DNA from: UMGS1532 sp045542355
Lineage (GTDB): Bacteria > Bacillota > Clostridia > Oscillospirales > Acutalibacteraceae
Direction: 5' to 3'
Assembly (NCBI GenBank): GCA_045542355.1
Contig: JAZQKX010000017.1
Span: 1-64,000, forward strand
DNA: 64,000 bases
Under the pieces are notes generated by a model. That model was not told where the DNA came from. It saw only the letters and a list, made by a program, of their open reading frames with translations, and made no database searches. Made by a program: the position numbers and the translations under genes. Numbering within the stretch: the first letter of the stretch is position 1; every line of letters starts with the position of its first letter. Shown here piece after piece: positions 33,002 through 40,849 of this stretch.

Positions 33002-34098
33002 TATTTTACTCCTAAATAATCAGTTCCGTATCTGGTGGTGAGCAGGTCACAAAGGGCAAGAGCTGTCACCGCTTCCACAACTATCCTTGCGCGGTGAACT
33101 ATAGAGGGGTCATGTCTGCCCTTAATTTCCAACTCAGTGTTTTCTTTATCTATAAAGTTTACGGTCTTTTGGAGCGATGCAATCGACGGTGTGGGTTTTA
33201 CTGCACATCTGAAAATGATGGGCATTCCGTTTGTGATACCGCCGTTAATACCGCCGTTGGAATTTTTGGTGGTGGTTATGTTTCCGCTCTCATCCACCCT
33301 GAAGGGGTCGTTTGCCTCAGAGCCAAACTGCTCCGAGAAGCGGAAACCATCGCCGAATTCCACACCTTTTACGGCAGGAATGCTGAACAACGCGTGGGAA
33401 AGCATTCCCTCCACAGTGTCAAACCAAGGCTCACCCACTCCTGCGGGCATACCCACAACCGCGGTTTCAAGGGTGCCACCAACGCTGTCGAGGTTTTGCT
33501 TCGCCTTTTCAATTCTCTCCTGCATTTCGTTGGATTTTTCCATATCTAGCACACCGAAATCTCTATCGCTTAAAGTATTTATATCCTCTATAAGGTTGAC
33601 AAAATCTCTATCCTCCACACCTGCGCAGTTTTTGATGTGACAGCCAACATGAATTCCCTTGTTTTTGAGAGCCAGTTCCGCAATAGCACCAGCCGCCACC
33701 AGCGCCGCAGTTATTCTGCCGCTGAAGTGACCGCCGCCGCGATAGTCCTCAAAGCCGTGGTACTTGCAATATGCGGTATAGTCGGCATGACCCGGTCTCG
33801 CTTTGGCGCGTATATCGCTATAATCCCCGCTATGCTGACTTACATTGGGGATGAGAATACATATAGGGGTGCCTGTGGTGTAGCCACCGAAAACACCGCT
33901 TTCTATCACAAACTCATCGGGCTCTCTGCGAGAGGTGGAGATATTACCCTGCGGACGGCGCATGGAAAGACGAAGCTTTATATATTCTTCGTCAACAGGA
34001 ATACCAGGGGCAATACCGTCAATTACAGCGCCTATTCCCACTCCGTGGCTTTCTCCAAACAGGGTTACTGTAAGGCTGTTTCCAAAGGTATTTTTCAT
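33001..34098 (-). CDS. aroC: Chorismate synthase
   Basis: A 365-residue FMN-dependent enzyme forming chorismate from EPSP. Signatures are SLFGESHG-like TLFGESHGVGIGAVIDG near residue 12, RRPQGNISTSRREPDE, RPGHADYTAY, FEDYRGGGHFSGR and the C-terminal GRHDPSIVHRA. Length is normal. Its ATG overlaps the aroB stop (ATGA, 4 bp) and its stop overlaps the aroE-aroK start by 1 bp. Confidence 0.96.
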   Translation of the reverse strand: MKNTFGNSLTVTLFGESHGVGIGAVIDGIAPGIPVDEEYIKLRLSMRRPQGNISTSRREPDEFVIESGVFGGYTTGTPICILIPNVSQHSGDYSDIRAKARPGHADYTAYCKYHGFEDYRGGGHFSGRITAALVAAGAIAELALKNKGIHVGCHIKNCAGVEDRDFVNLIEDINTLSDRDFGVLDMEKSNEMQERIEKAKQNLDSVGGTLETAVVGMPAGVGEPWFDTVEGMLSHALFSIPAVKGVEFGDGFRFSEQFGSEANDPFRVDESGNITTTKNSNGGINGGITNGMPIIFRCAVKPTPSIASLQKTVNFIDKENTELEIKGRHDPSIVHRARIVVEAVTALALCDLLTTRYGTDYLGVK

Positions 34099-35114
34099 GA
34101 GTTTGTCACCTCTTTTACTCGTCTTTCAAGTTCGGCAAAATCTATAGTCTCTAATTTATACTCACCGATGTTCTCTACATAAACCACCGAAATTTTGTCT
34201 CCCGACATTTTTTTGTCGTGCTTCATGGCTTCGGTGAGCTTATCTATATCATATTGGAAGTTTACGGGAGCATTCAGCTTCTCCAGTATCTTTAAAAGTC
34301 GTTCTCTTACCTCGCCGTGGCACATTGTAAGCATTCCGAGTCCCACACACTCACCATGGTAAAGTTCCTCTAATTTGCAACAGCTCTCAACAGCATGTCC
34401 TACCGTGTGTCCGAAATTCAGCACCTTGCGAAGTCCTGCTTCCTTTTCGTCCTTTTCCACCACTGTCTTTTTCATAAGCAAAGAGCCCTCAATAATTTTA
34501 TCGATATTCTCCTCTATCTCATCTTTTTCAAAGAGGGCGAAAATATCGGCATCAAAGGTCATTGCCATTTTGAGAGCCTCGATAAGTCCGTTGGTTATCT
34601 GGCGCTGAGGCAATGTTTTTAAGGTGTCGGGGTCCACAATAACCGCTTTTGGCTGATGAAATGCGCCCACGATATTCTTATATCCCTGGAAGTCTATTGC
34701 CACCTTGCCACCGATGGAGGAGTCTACTTGACTCAGCACGGTGGTGGGGATGTTATAAAAATCAATTCCCCTCATGTATACGGCAGCAGCAAAGCCCGAA
34801 AGGTCTCCTACAACGCCACCGCCTACAGCAACAACACAGTCGCTTCTTGTAAAGCCCTTTTCGGTCATCACACGCAGAAGTCTGCTCCAGTTGTCGAGGC
34901 ATTTGGAGGCTTCCCCCTCCTCTATAACACAGAGGGTTGGCTCCTTGCACTGTGCTTCAACAGTTTTTGCGTATTCTATCGGCACACCGCTGTCGGTGAC
35001 AATGAGCACCCGACGGTTAAGCCAAAGTAGCTCTCCCGCTTTCTGCAATGCACCACGCTCTAAATAAATATTATAGCTGTTGTTTCCTAAATCAACAGGA
35101 ATTATCACGATCAT
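34095..35114 (-). CDS. aroB: 3-dehydroquinate synthase
   Basis: A 339-residue NAD- and zinc-dependent enzyme making 3-dehydroquinate from DAHP. Visible motifs are EEGEASKCLDNW near residue 63, GGGVVGDLSGFAAAVYMRG near 98, the PTTVLSQVDSSIGGKVAID block near 122, and metal ligands in RKVLNFGHTVGHAVE and YHGECVGLGM. The next pathway enzyme, 3-dehydroquinase, is not in this operon. Confidence 0.96.
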   Translation of the reverse strand: MIVIIPVDLGNNSYNIYLERGALQKAGELLWLNRRVLIVTDSGVPIEYAKTVEAQCKEPTLCVIEEGEASKCLDNWSRLLRVMTEKGFTRSDCVVAVGGGVVGDLSGFAAAVYMRGIDFYNIPTTVLSQVDSSIGGKVAIDFQGYKNIVGAFHQPKAVIVDPDTLKTLPQRQITNGLIEALKMAMTFDADIFALFEKDEIEENIDKIIEGSLLMKKTVVEKDEKEAGLRKVLNFGHTVGHAVESCCKLEELYHGECVGLGMLTMCHGEVRERLLKILEKLNAPVNFQYDIDKLTEAMKHDKKMSGDKISVVYVENIGEYKLETIDFAELERRVKEVTNS

Positions 35115-35133
35115 TCCTCTTTTCTGCGAACCC

Positions 35134-36222
35134 TCAACGAAGGGAGATTTCCTTTTCGTAAGTGCCCACTATCTTTAAATTACTGCACTCCTGCTTCAAA
35201 GCCTCGCGGACAGGTTTTCCAGTCTCTCCCGCGATGTCTCCCTCACCCTCAACGTAGAAATAATATTCCCAGCTAAGATGCTTGGTGGGACGGCTTTTCA
35301 GGGCTCTCAGGTTGAAGCCGTATTCGCCTAAAATCGAAATTGCCTTGCTGAGAGAACCCGCCTCGTTCTTAACGGTGAAGTACATGATGAAATGCTTATC
35401 GTTGAGAGAACTATTCTTAACTCTTGAAAACACTGCAAATCGCGTGGTGTTTTTTGAGCTTTGATTAATAGCCCTTTCCAAAACTTTTAGACCATAGAGC
35501 TTTGCAGTTTCGTCACTTGCAATGGCGGCAACTGTGGGGTCATTGCCCTCTGCCACCTGCATTGCGGCAACGGCGGTGTTGAATGCTTCTTTTTTCTGGA
35601 ATCCGTGTTCGCGGATATACTCGGCGGTCTGAGCCAATGCCTGAGGATGGCTCACAACCGTTCTTATGTCCTTAACCGACGCGCACTCCAGCCCTAAAAG
35701 ATTCTGCATGATTTCCAAATCGTAGACACCGTTTATGTAGAGAGATCCGAAGAAGGTCATGTCCATAACCTGAGTTACATCACCTGCATAGCTGTTTTCA
35801 ATAGGGAGAACAGCGCAATCACATTCGCCGTTTACTACCGAGTTGTATGCCGCTTCAAAGCCGTCGTAAGCAACATGGTCAGCATCGGGGAAAATACGCT
35901 TTGCGGCTATGTTTGCAAAGGCGCCGGGCACTCCGCTATAGGCAACCCTGACACCGTGGAGAAGTCGATGCTGATAGCTTTTAGCTAGGTCCATAGTGTT
36001 CTTTAAAAAGTTCACATAGTATGAGCCGAACTCCTCGTTTTTAATGAGTTTCTTGTTGCGATGCAAAACCTCTGCCTCTCTCTGCTGACTCAAAACAGGG
36101 AGACCCATTTCCCGCTTTGCAGCGGCTACATCCTTTATAGCCTCCATACGCTGACAGAAAAGCTCCGCCATTTTTGCATCTATTTCATCCACCCTTTTTC
36201 GGGCATTTTCCAATTTATCCAT
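35134..36222 (-). CDS. pheA: Bifunctional chorismate mutase / prephenate dehydratase
   Basis: A 362-residue P-protein for phenylalanine synthesis. Residues 1-85 are an AroQ-type helical chorismate mutase (ARKRVDEIDAKMAELFCQRM, then VAAAKREMGLPV). Residues about 90-270 are prephenate dehydratase, with VAYSGVPGAFAN, LPIENSYAGDV and the catalytic TTRFAVF motif near 265. An ACT domain (about 280-355) has AGSLSKAISILGEYG and LKSRPTKHLSWEYYFYVE, the usual phenylalanine-binding motifs, so allosteric inhibition is expected. It lies between the aminotransferase (7 bp) and aroB (19 bp). Confidence 0.95.
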   Translation of the reverse strand: MDKLENARKRVDEIDAKMAELFCQRMEAIKDVAAAKREMGLPVLSQQREAEVLHRNKKLIKNEEFGSYYVNFLKNTMDLAKSYQHRLLHGVRVAYSGVPGAFANIAAKRIFPDADHVAYDGFEAAYNSVVNGECDCAVLPIENSYAGDVTQVMDMTFFGSLYINGVYDLEIMQNLLGLECASVKDIRTVVSHPQALAQTAEYIREHGFQKKEAFNTAVAAMQVAEGNDPTVAAIASDETAKLYGLKVLERAINQSSKNTTRFAVFSRVKNSSLNDKHFIMYFTVKNEAGSLSKAISILGEYGFNLRALKSRPTKHLSWEYYFYVEGEGDIAGETGKPVREALKQECSNLKIVGTYEKEISLR

Positions 36223-36229
36223 TTTAAGG

Positions 36230-37414
36230 TTATTTATACTCCTCTTTTAATGCTTTGAATGCGGGAAGTGAAGCCTCTATCTGCTCTGTTGTAACACAGT
36301 AGGCTATTCTCACATATCCCGGGTATCCAAAATCATCGCTGGGCACCAGCAACAATTCATGTTTCTTTGCTTTTTCGCAGAACGTGTAGGCATCTTCCTC
36401 TAAGGATTTCATAAAGATGTAGAAAGCGCCGTCTGGACTTGCCATTTCATAGCCCATTTCGGTGAGACTGGTAAGAAGAAGATTTCGGTTGGTGCGATAG
36501 ACCTCTGTGTCGGCGGTCATATCGAGGCATTTAGCCACCACAAACTGCCACATGCTGGGTGCACAAACGAAGCCCAGCGCTCTACCTGCGCCACAAACGG
36601 CAGCATATACATCCCCTGCATCCTTACAGGTTGGAGAAACCAAAATATAACCGATTCTCTCGCCTGGGAGAGAAAGCGCCTTGCTGAAAGAATAACAAAC
36701 TAAGGTATTGTCGTAGAAATTGGTAACAAAGGGTACCTCCTTGTCGGTATATACAAGCTTACGGTAAGGCTCGTCGGCAATTATATAGATATCTATGCCC
36801 AATTCCTTTTGCTTAGCTTCCAATACCTTGGAAAGCTCTATTAATTCTTCCTCGCTGATGATAACGCCCGAGGGGTTGTTGGGAGAGTTGATGATGATTG
36901 CCTTGGTTTTTGAGGTTACTGCATTGGCAACCGCCTCTATATCAAGGCTAAGGTCACCCTCCTTAGATTTCACAACAACAGGTGTTGCTCCTGCTTTCTC
37001 GATAAATACTCGGTATTCGGGGAAAAAAGGAGCGATTATGATTACCTCGTCACCCTCATTACAAAGAGCATTGAGGGAAATTGTGAGGGAAGCGGCGGCA
37101 CCACAGGTCATGTATATTAATTCGGGTCTGACATCGGCTCCATGCTCCGCGTTAATATTCTCAGCAATGGCGGTGCGGACACCCATATCACCGGGGGCAG
37201 AAGTATAGCCATGGAGAAGAACAGGGTCTGTGTTATCAACCAGCTCCTTGATTATCTCCCCTACCTCGCGGGGAGCGGGTACGCTGGGATTTCCGATGCT
37301 GAAATCGTAGACCTTATCGTTTCCGATTTCTGCCTTTCTCTTTTTGCTGTACTCGAAAATTTCGCGGATTACCGAGCTTTTTTTGCCCAGTCCCATCATT
37401 TTATCGTTTATCAT
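36230..37414 (-). CDS. PLP-dependent aminotransferase, class I
   Basis: A 394-residue fold-type I aminotransferase. The PLP lysine is in YSFSKALSLPGERIGY; ADEPYRKL provides the cofactor-binding Asp and Tyr, NSPNNPSG the Asn, and PDGAFYIF/VRIAYC the C-terminal region with the substrate-binding Arg. As first gene of the aro-phe-tyr operon it probably makes the last transamination to phenylalanine and tyrosine, although sequence alone fits an aspartate aminotransferase too. Translation starts at ATG 37414 after GAGGTG, downstream of an attenuator-like leader. Confidence 0.88.
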   Translation of the reverse strand: MINDKMMGLGKKSSVIREIFEYSKKRKAEIGNDKVYDFSIGNPSVPAPREVGEIIKELVDNTDPVLLHGYTSAPGDMGVRTAIAENINAEHGADVRPELIYMTCGAAASLTISLNALCNEGDEVIIIAPFFPEYRVFIEKAGATPVVVKSKEGDLSLDIEAVANAVTSKTKAIIINSPNNPSGVIISEEELIELSKVLEAKQKELGIDIYIIADEPYRKLVYTDKEVPFVTNFYDNTLVCYSFSKALSLPGERIGYILVSPTCKDAGDVYAAVCGAGRALGFVCAPSMWQFVVAKCLDMTADTEVYRTNRNLLLTSLTEMGYEMASPDGAFYIFMKSLEEDAYTFCEKAKKHELLLVPSDDFGYPGYVRIAYCVTTEQIEASLPAFKALKEEYK

Positions 37415-37457
37415 TCATGACACCTCTTAATTTAATTTTAAACTGATAATTGGTTTT

Positions 37458-37495
37458 AGGATTGTGCCCCTTTAATACAAAAAACCCACAATCCT
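37458..37495 (-). promoter_or_regulatory. Second aro leader hairpin overlapping the terminator 3' arm
   Basis: A perfect 9-bp inverted repeat AGGATTGTG/CACAATCCT (37458-37466 and 37487-37495) encloses the T run of the upstream terminator and shares its 3' arm, so the two structures exclude each other. Confidence 0.5.
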
Positions 37496-37529
37496 TGCAT
37501 CACTAACTATAGCAATAAGGAAATGCGGG
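37478..37529 (-). terminator. Leader terminator (attenuator candidate) of the aro operon
   Basis: On the minus strand CCCGCA...TTCCTT pairs with AAGGA...TGTGGG (37485-37529), followed by six T (37479-37484). It sits between the operon promoter and the first gene, so it must be bypassed for expression, the layout of an attenuator. Confidence 0.6.
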
Positions 37530-37545
37530 CTGTCTGCACTCTAAT

Positions 37546-37620
37546 TTAAAACCTAAAGGAATTAACAAGCAGTGTACAGATAGTCCGTGGTGGTAAAGTA
37601 ATAATAGTAAAATCGACCAT
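37546..37620 (-). CDS. Possible 24-codon leader peptide of the aro operon
   Basis: In the leader RNA, ATG 37620 opens a short frame reading MVDFTIITLPP and ending NSFRF before TAA. The last three codons before the stop include two phenylalanine codons, followed closely by the terminator. No clear ribosome-binding site precedes it and only three of 24 residues are Phe, so this is a weak candidate for a translation-sensing leader peptide. Confidence 0.25.
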   Translation of the reverse strand: MVDFTIITLPPRTICTLLVNSFRF

Positions 37621-37670
37621 AGTTACGTTTCACGGCTGTACAACTCTTTTTCCTTAGTTTTAATACATAT

Positions 37671-37699
37671 ATTATACAAAATCAATGCATAAATGTCAA
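37671..37699 (-). promoter_or_regulatory. Consensus sigma-A promoter of the aro-phe-tyr operon
   Basis: Minus strand TTGACA (37694-37699), exact 17-bp spacer ending TTG, TATAAT (37671-37676). This is a perfect consensus, about 255 bp upstream of the first gene, leaving a long untranslated leader. Confidence 0.92.
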
Positions 37700-37798
37700 G
37701 AATTTTTAAAACTCACTAAGATTTTTAGCAAAACGTAGCATAATTGCATGCTGTTCTTTCACTGTTTTGTGCTATTTGCTAATGTATTAACCATATAA

Positions 37799-37843
37799 AT
37801 GCATTTGCAAAGGCAATGCAAGGTATAATTATGCATTTGCATA
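37799..37843. promoter_or_regulatory. Twin TGCATTTGCA repeats between divergent operons
   Basis: ATGCATTTGCA occurs at 37799-37809 and 37831-37841; the second lies in the palindrome TATGCA-TT-TGCATA (37830-37843). Centre-to-centre distance is 32 bp, three helical turns, as expected for paired operators. They lie upstream of both the aro and degV promoters. Confidence 0.4.
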
Positions 37844-37881
37844 CCTGCTATTTTTTAATTGCAAACTATGTAAGAAAAATA

Positions 37882-37910
37882 TTGAGATATGTAAAGATTT
37901 GTGGTATAAT
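37882..37910 (+). promoter_or_regulatory. Sigma-A promoter of degV
   Basis: TTGAGA (37882-37887), 17-bp spacer ending TGG, TATAAT (37905-37910). Confidence 0.8.
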
Positions 37911-37954
37911 ATATCTCAATTAATGAAAGTTATTTAATGGAGGTATATACTGCC

Positions 37955-38812
37955 ATGATTAAAAAGGTTAAAATCACCAGCGACAGCACCTGCGATTTAA
38001 GCCCTGAGCTTATTGCAAAATATGACATAGGGATTTGCCCTCTGTTTATTACATTAGACGATAAATTCCACCGCGACGGTGTGGATATAACTCCCGACGA
38101 TGTCTACGCTTTCTACGATAAAACAGGCAGACTTGCTAAATCTGCCGCCGCAAATATTGCCGACTATACCGACTTCTGGGAAGCCCAGAAAGGTGACTGC
38201 GAGGAGCTTATTCATTTGAATATTTCCTCCTCTATGTCGGCTACCCATAATAATGCCCGTATGGCGGCAGAGGATATAGATGGTGTTTATGTTTTCGACT
38301 CCGCAAATCTTTCAACAGGCTCGGGGCTCCTTGTGCTGAAAGCCGCTGAACTTGCAAACGAGGGTAAATCCGCCAAGGAAATCATTGAGGTTATCGAAAC
38401 ACTTCGCCCGAAGGTAGACGCTTCATTTGTCATCGACAGCCTTACCTATCTCCACAAGGGCGGCCGTTGCTCCACCCTTGCGGCTCTGGGCGCTAATGTT
38501 CTTAAATTAAAACCCTGCATTGAGGTTAAGGGTGGTGCTATGGGTGTTGGCAAAAAGTACCGTGGCAAATTTGAACTCATTCTTAAGGACTATGTTGCCG
38601 ATAGATTGGCAGATGCCGACAACATCGACCTCAGCCGCGTTTTCGTTACCCATGCAGGATGTGACGAGGCGATAGTCAACAGTGTTGTGGAAATGGTTAA
38701 AGCCACGCTGCCCTTCAAAGAGGTGTTAATTACCCGTGCAGGTTGCACCGTTTCAGCTCACTGCGGAAGAAACACACTCGGAGTGCTTTTTATAAAGAAA
38801 ACCGATATATAA
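37955..38812 (+). CDS. DegV-family fatty-acid-binding protein
   Basis: A 285-residue cytoplasmic protein. ITSDSTCDLSPELIAKYDI at the start, LNISSSMSATHNNARMAA near 88, and the lower domain with VIDSLTYLHKGGRCS near 160 define the DegV fold, which binds a fatty acid and presents it to fatty acid kinase (FakB role). ATG 37955 is chosen because ATGGAGG is 11 bp upstream; the ATG at 37937 overlaps that site. No fakA kinase gene is nearby. Confidence 0.92.
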   Translation: MIKKVKITSDSTCDLSPELIAKYDIGICPLFITLDDKFHRDGVDITPDDVYAFYDKTGRLAKSAAANIADYTDFWEAQKGDCEELIHLNISSSMSATHNNARMAAEDIDGVYVFDSANLSTGSGLLVLKAAELANEGKSAKEIIEVIETLRPKVDASFVIDSLTYLHKGGRCSTLAALGANVLKLKPCIEVKGGAMGVGKKYRGKFELILKDYVADRLADADNIDLSRVFVTHAGCDEAIVNSVVEMVKATLPFKEVLITRAGCTVSAHCGRNTLGVLFIKKTDI

Positions 38813-38829
38813 ATAAATTACACATTATT

Positions 38830-38859
38830 AAATCGGCTCCCACGCGGAGCCGATTTTTT
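38830..38859 (+). terminator. Intrinsic terminator after degV
   Basis: AAATCGGCTCC (38830-38840) pairs with GGAGCCGATTT (38846-38856), then TTT. Confidence 0.9.
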
Positions 38860-38896
38860 CGAACACATTTCTTGATTTTGCATAAATTGAATTTGA

Positions 38897-38971
38897 GGGG
38901 CGGCGAAGAGCTCTGCAATCGCCATTCGGCGACCAACCGCGGTTGTGTCCTTAGAACTACCGAATCGCCCC
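38897..38971. repeat. GC-rich palindromic segment, possible interspersed repeat
   Basis: A 75-bp GC-rich island in AT-rich DNA begins GGGGCG (38897-38902) and ends CGCCCC (38966-38971). Inside are TCGCC/GGCGA and AACCGCGGTT palindromes. It codes for nothing recognisable and looks like a REP-like or MITE-like element; copy number is unknown. Confidence 0.4.
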
Positions 38972-38981
38972 GTTAATATAC

Positions 38982-39012
38982 AAAAGGGATAACCCAATCG
39001 GGCTATCCCTTT
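38982..39012. terminator. Stem-loop terminator between convergent units
   Basis: AAAGGGAT (38983-38990) pairs with ATCCCTTT (39005-39012), flanked by A/T-rich sequence; probably the distal terminator of the minus-strand UPF0210 gene. Confidence 0.6.
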
Positions 39013-39047
39013 GCTAAATTTTATATAAATACTATTCCGGTGATAAA

Positions 39048-39078
39048 ACCCAACAGCTAAACAACGCTGTTGACTTTT
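39048..39078. terminator. Stem-loop with T run just past the UPF0210 gene
   Basis: CAACAGC (39051-39057) pairs with GCTGTTG (39066-39072). The plus side continues ACTTTTTT and the minus side GGGTTTT, so it may act in both directions. Confidence 0.55.
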
Positions 39079-39100
39079 TTAGAACACAGCATCTTAATAA

Positions 39101-40465
39101 TTAGTTTTTAAGGCTGTGCATAGGTGCGGGGATTCTGCCACCGCGCTTAATCATCTTTAAGGGAGAGGCAGTATTAACCCGCATTACGGGACCGCCACCC
39201 AGCAGACCGCCGAAATTCAACTCCTCGCCCACACCCTTGCCGATGGCAGGAATAAGACGTACCGCAGTGGTTTTGGAGTTCACCATACCGATAGCCGCTT
39301 CGTCAGCAATTATTGCCGAAATAACCTCGTCTGGGGTGTCTCCAGGAATGTTTATCATGTCGAGACCCACCGAGCAAACCGCCGTCATAGCCTCTAATTT
39401 TTCTAAAATAAGGGTGCCGTTTCTTGCGGCATCTATCATACCTGCATCTTCGGTTACGGGAATAAATGCGCCTGAAAGACCGCCAACATGGGAAGATGCC
39501 ATAACTCCGCCTTTTTTAACGGCATCATTAAGCATAGCCAAGGCGGCGGTAGTGCCACAAGCACCGCAACATTCAAGTCCGATTTCTTCCAATATGTGAG
39601 CCACTGAGTCACCTACAGCGGGGGTGGGAGCCAAGGATAGGTCAACTATACCAAAAGGCACACCCAGACGGCTTGAAGTCTCCTGAGCCACAAGCTGACC
39701 CATACGGGTGATTTTGAAGGCTGTTCTCTTTATAAGGTCGGCAACCTGAGTTAAGTCCATACCCTCGGATTTTGTAAGGGCGGCTCTAACAACACCAGGA
39801 CCCGAAACACCCACGTTTATCACGCAGTCGGGCTCACCAACTCCGTGGAAAGCACCTGCCATAAAGGGATTATCTTCAGGAGCGTTGCAGAAAATTACCA
39901 GCTTAGCCGCGCCGATGCAATCGCGGTCGGCGGTGCGAAGGGCGGTTTCTTTAACAATATGACCCATCATCTCTACCGCGTCCATATTAAGACCGCTCTT
40001 GGTGGAGCCGATGTTAACAGATGAACAGATATGGTCGGTAACGCTTAAAGCCTCGGGGATAGAGGCGATAAGCTCACGGTCACCTGCGGAAAATCCCTTT
40101 TGCACCAATGCGGAATATCCTCCGATAAAGTTTACTCCAACCGTTCTTGCTGCTTTTTCCATAGCTATGGCAAATTTAACAACCTCGGGGCTTTTACAAG
40201 CGGCGGCAATAATAGCAATAGGGGTCACAGAAATTCGCTTATTAATTATGGGAATACCGTATTGACTTTCTATTTCCTCACAGGTGGAAACCAAGTTACT
40301 TGCGCATCTTGTAATCTTTTCATATACGTTGCTACAAGCGATGTCAATATCGGGGTTGATGCAGTCAAGCAAGGAGATACCCATGGTAACGGTACGGATA
40401 TCAAGATGCTCCTCATCAATCATTTTTATGGTTTCAAGGATATCTTTTGTGTTAAGCATACTCAT
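39101..40465 (-). CDS. UPF0210 / DUF711 (PFL-fold) family protein
   Basis: A 454-residue cytoplasmic protein resembling glycyl-radical enzymes in fold. LNTKDILETIKMIDEEHLD and RTVTMGISLLDC at the start, CSSVNIGSTKSGLNMDAV near 150, and GLECCGACGTTAALAMLNDAV near 310 are family marks. ATG 40465 is preferred because AGGTG lies 6 bp upstream; a GTG three codons earlier abuts the previous stop. It always travels with the small ACT protein, here directly upstream. The reaction is unknown. Confidence 0.9.
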   Translation of the reverse strand: MSMLNTKDILETIKMIDEEHLDIRTVTMGISLLDCINPDIDIACSNVYEKITRCASNLVSTCEEIESQYGIPIINKRISVTPIAIIAAACKSPEVVKFAIAMEKAARTVGVNFIGGYSALVQKGFSAGDRELIASIPEALSVTDHICSSVNIGSTKSGLNMDAVEMMGHIVKETALRTADRDCIGAAKLVIFCNAPEDNPFMAGAFHGVGEPDCVINVGVSGPGVVRAALTKSEGMDLTQVADLIKRTAFKITRMGQLVAQETSSRLGVPFGIVDLSLAPTPAVGDSVAHILEEIGLECCGACGTTAALAMLNDAVKKGGVMASSHVGGLSGAFIPVTEDAGMIDAARNGTLILEKLEAMTAVCSVGLDMINIPGDTPDEVISAIIADEAAIGMVNSKTTAVRLIPAIGKGVGEELNFGGLLGGGPVMRVNTASPLKMIKRGGRIPAPMHSLKN

Positions 40466-40474
40466 GTTTTTCAC

Positions 40475-40744
40475 CTATACTCTGTGCATGGAATTGAAGA
40501 TATCTTCATGCATAACATGAATGGAAAGCCCTTTTTCGACTCCACAGGATTTTACCGCATCGGAAAACTCACTGAAAGAAACGGTTACGTTGGATACATC
40601 ACACATCATAATCATACAAAACATATCCTGCAAAATGGTCTGGGACACATCAACAATATTTGCGCTGTATTTTGCGCACTCGGTGGCTACGGTGGCAAGA
40701 ATTCCAACCGTGTCTTTGCCTACAACTGTTATAACTGCTTTCAT
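40475..40744 (-). CDS. ACT-domain protein, UPF0237 family
   Basis: An 89-residue protein consisting of one ACT domain: MKAVITVVGKDTVGILATVATECAKYSANIVDV with the GLVA-type ligand-binding turn, then MFCMIMMCDVS. Such free ACT domains sense amino acids or other small ligands. It is the invariable partner of the UPF0210 gene that follows and probably regulates it. A TATAAT (complement of 40777-40782) with upstream TGT lies 33 bp before the start; no clear -35 is seen. Confidence 0.92.
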   Translation of the reverse strand: MKAVITVVGKDTVGILATVATECAKYSANIVDVSQTILQDMFCMIMMCDVSNVTVSFSEFSDAVKSCGVEKGLSIHVMHEDIFNSMHRV

Positions 40745-40849
40745 TTTTTGCTACTCCATTTGTAATTTTTTAATTAATTATAACACACAATCTGTACTTT
40801 TGCATTAGAATATGTTACAATATTTAAAAATAATTTTGGAGAAAAAGTG

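Noticed and set aside
33094..35067. Plus-strand frames of 97-181 codons across aroC and aroB
   Set aside because: They lie antisense to highly conserved enzymes and show no starts, families or operon logic.
37415..37700. T-box riboswitch before the aro operon
   Set aside because: The leader lacks the T-box sequence (UGGNACCGCG) and a recognisable stem I, although it has a terminator.
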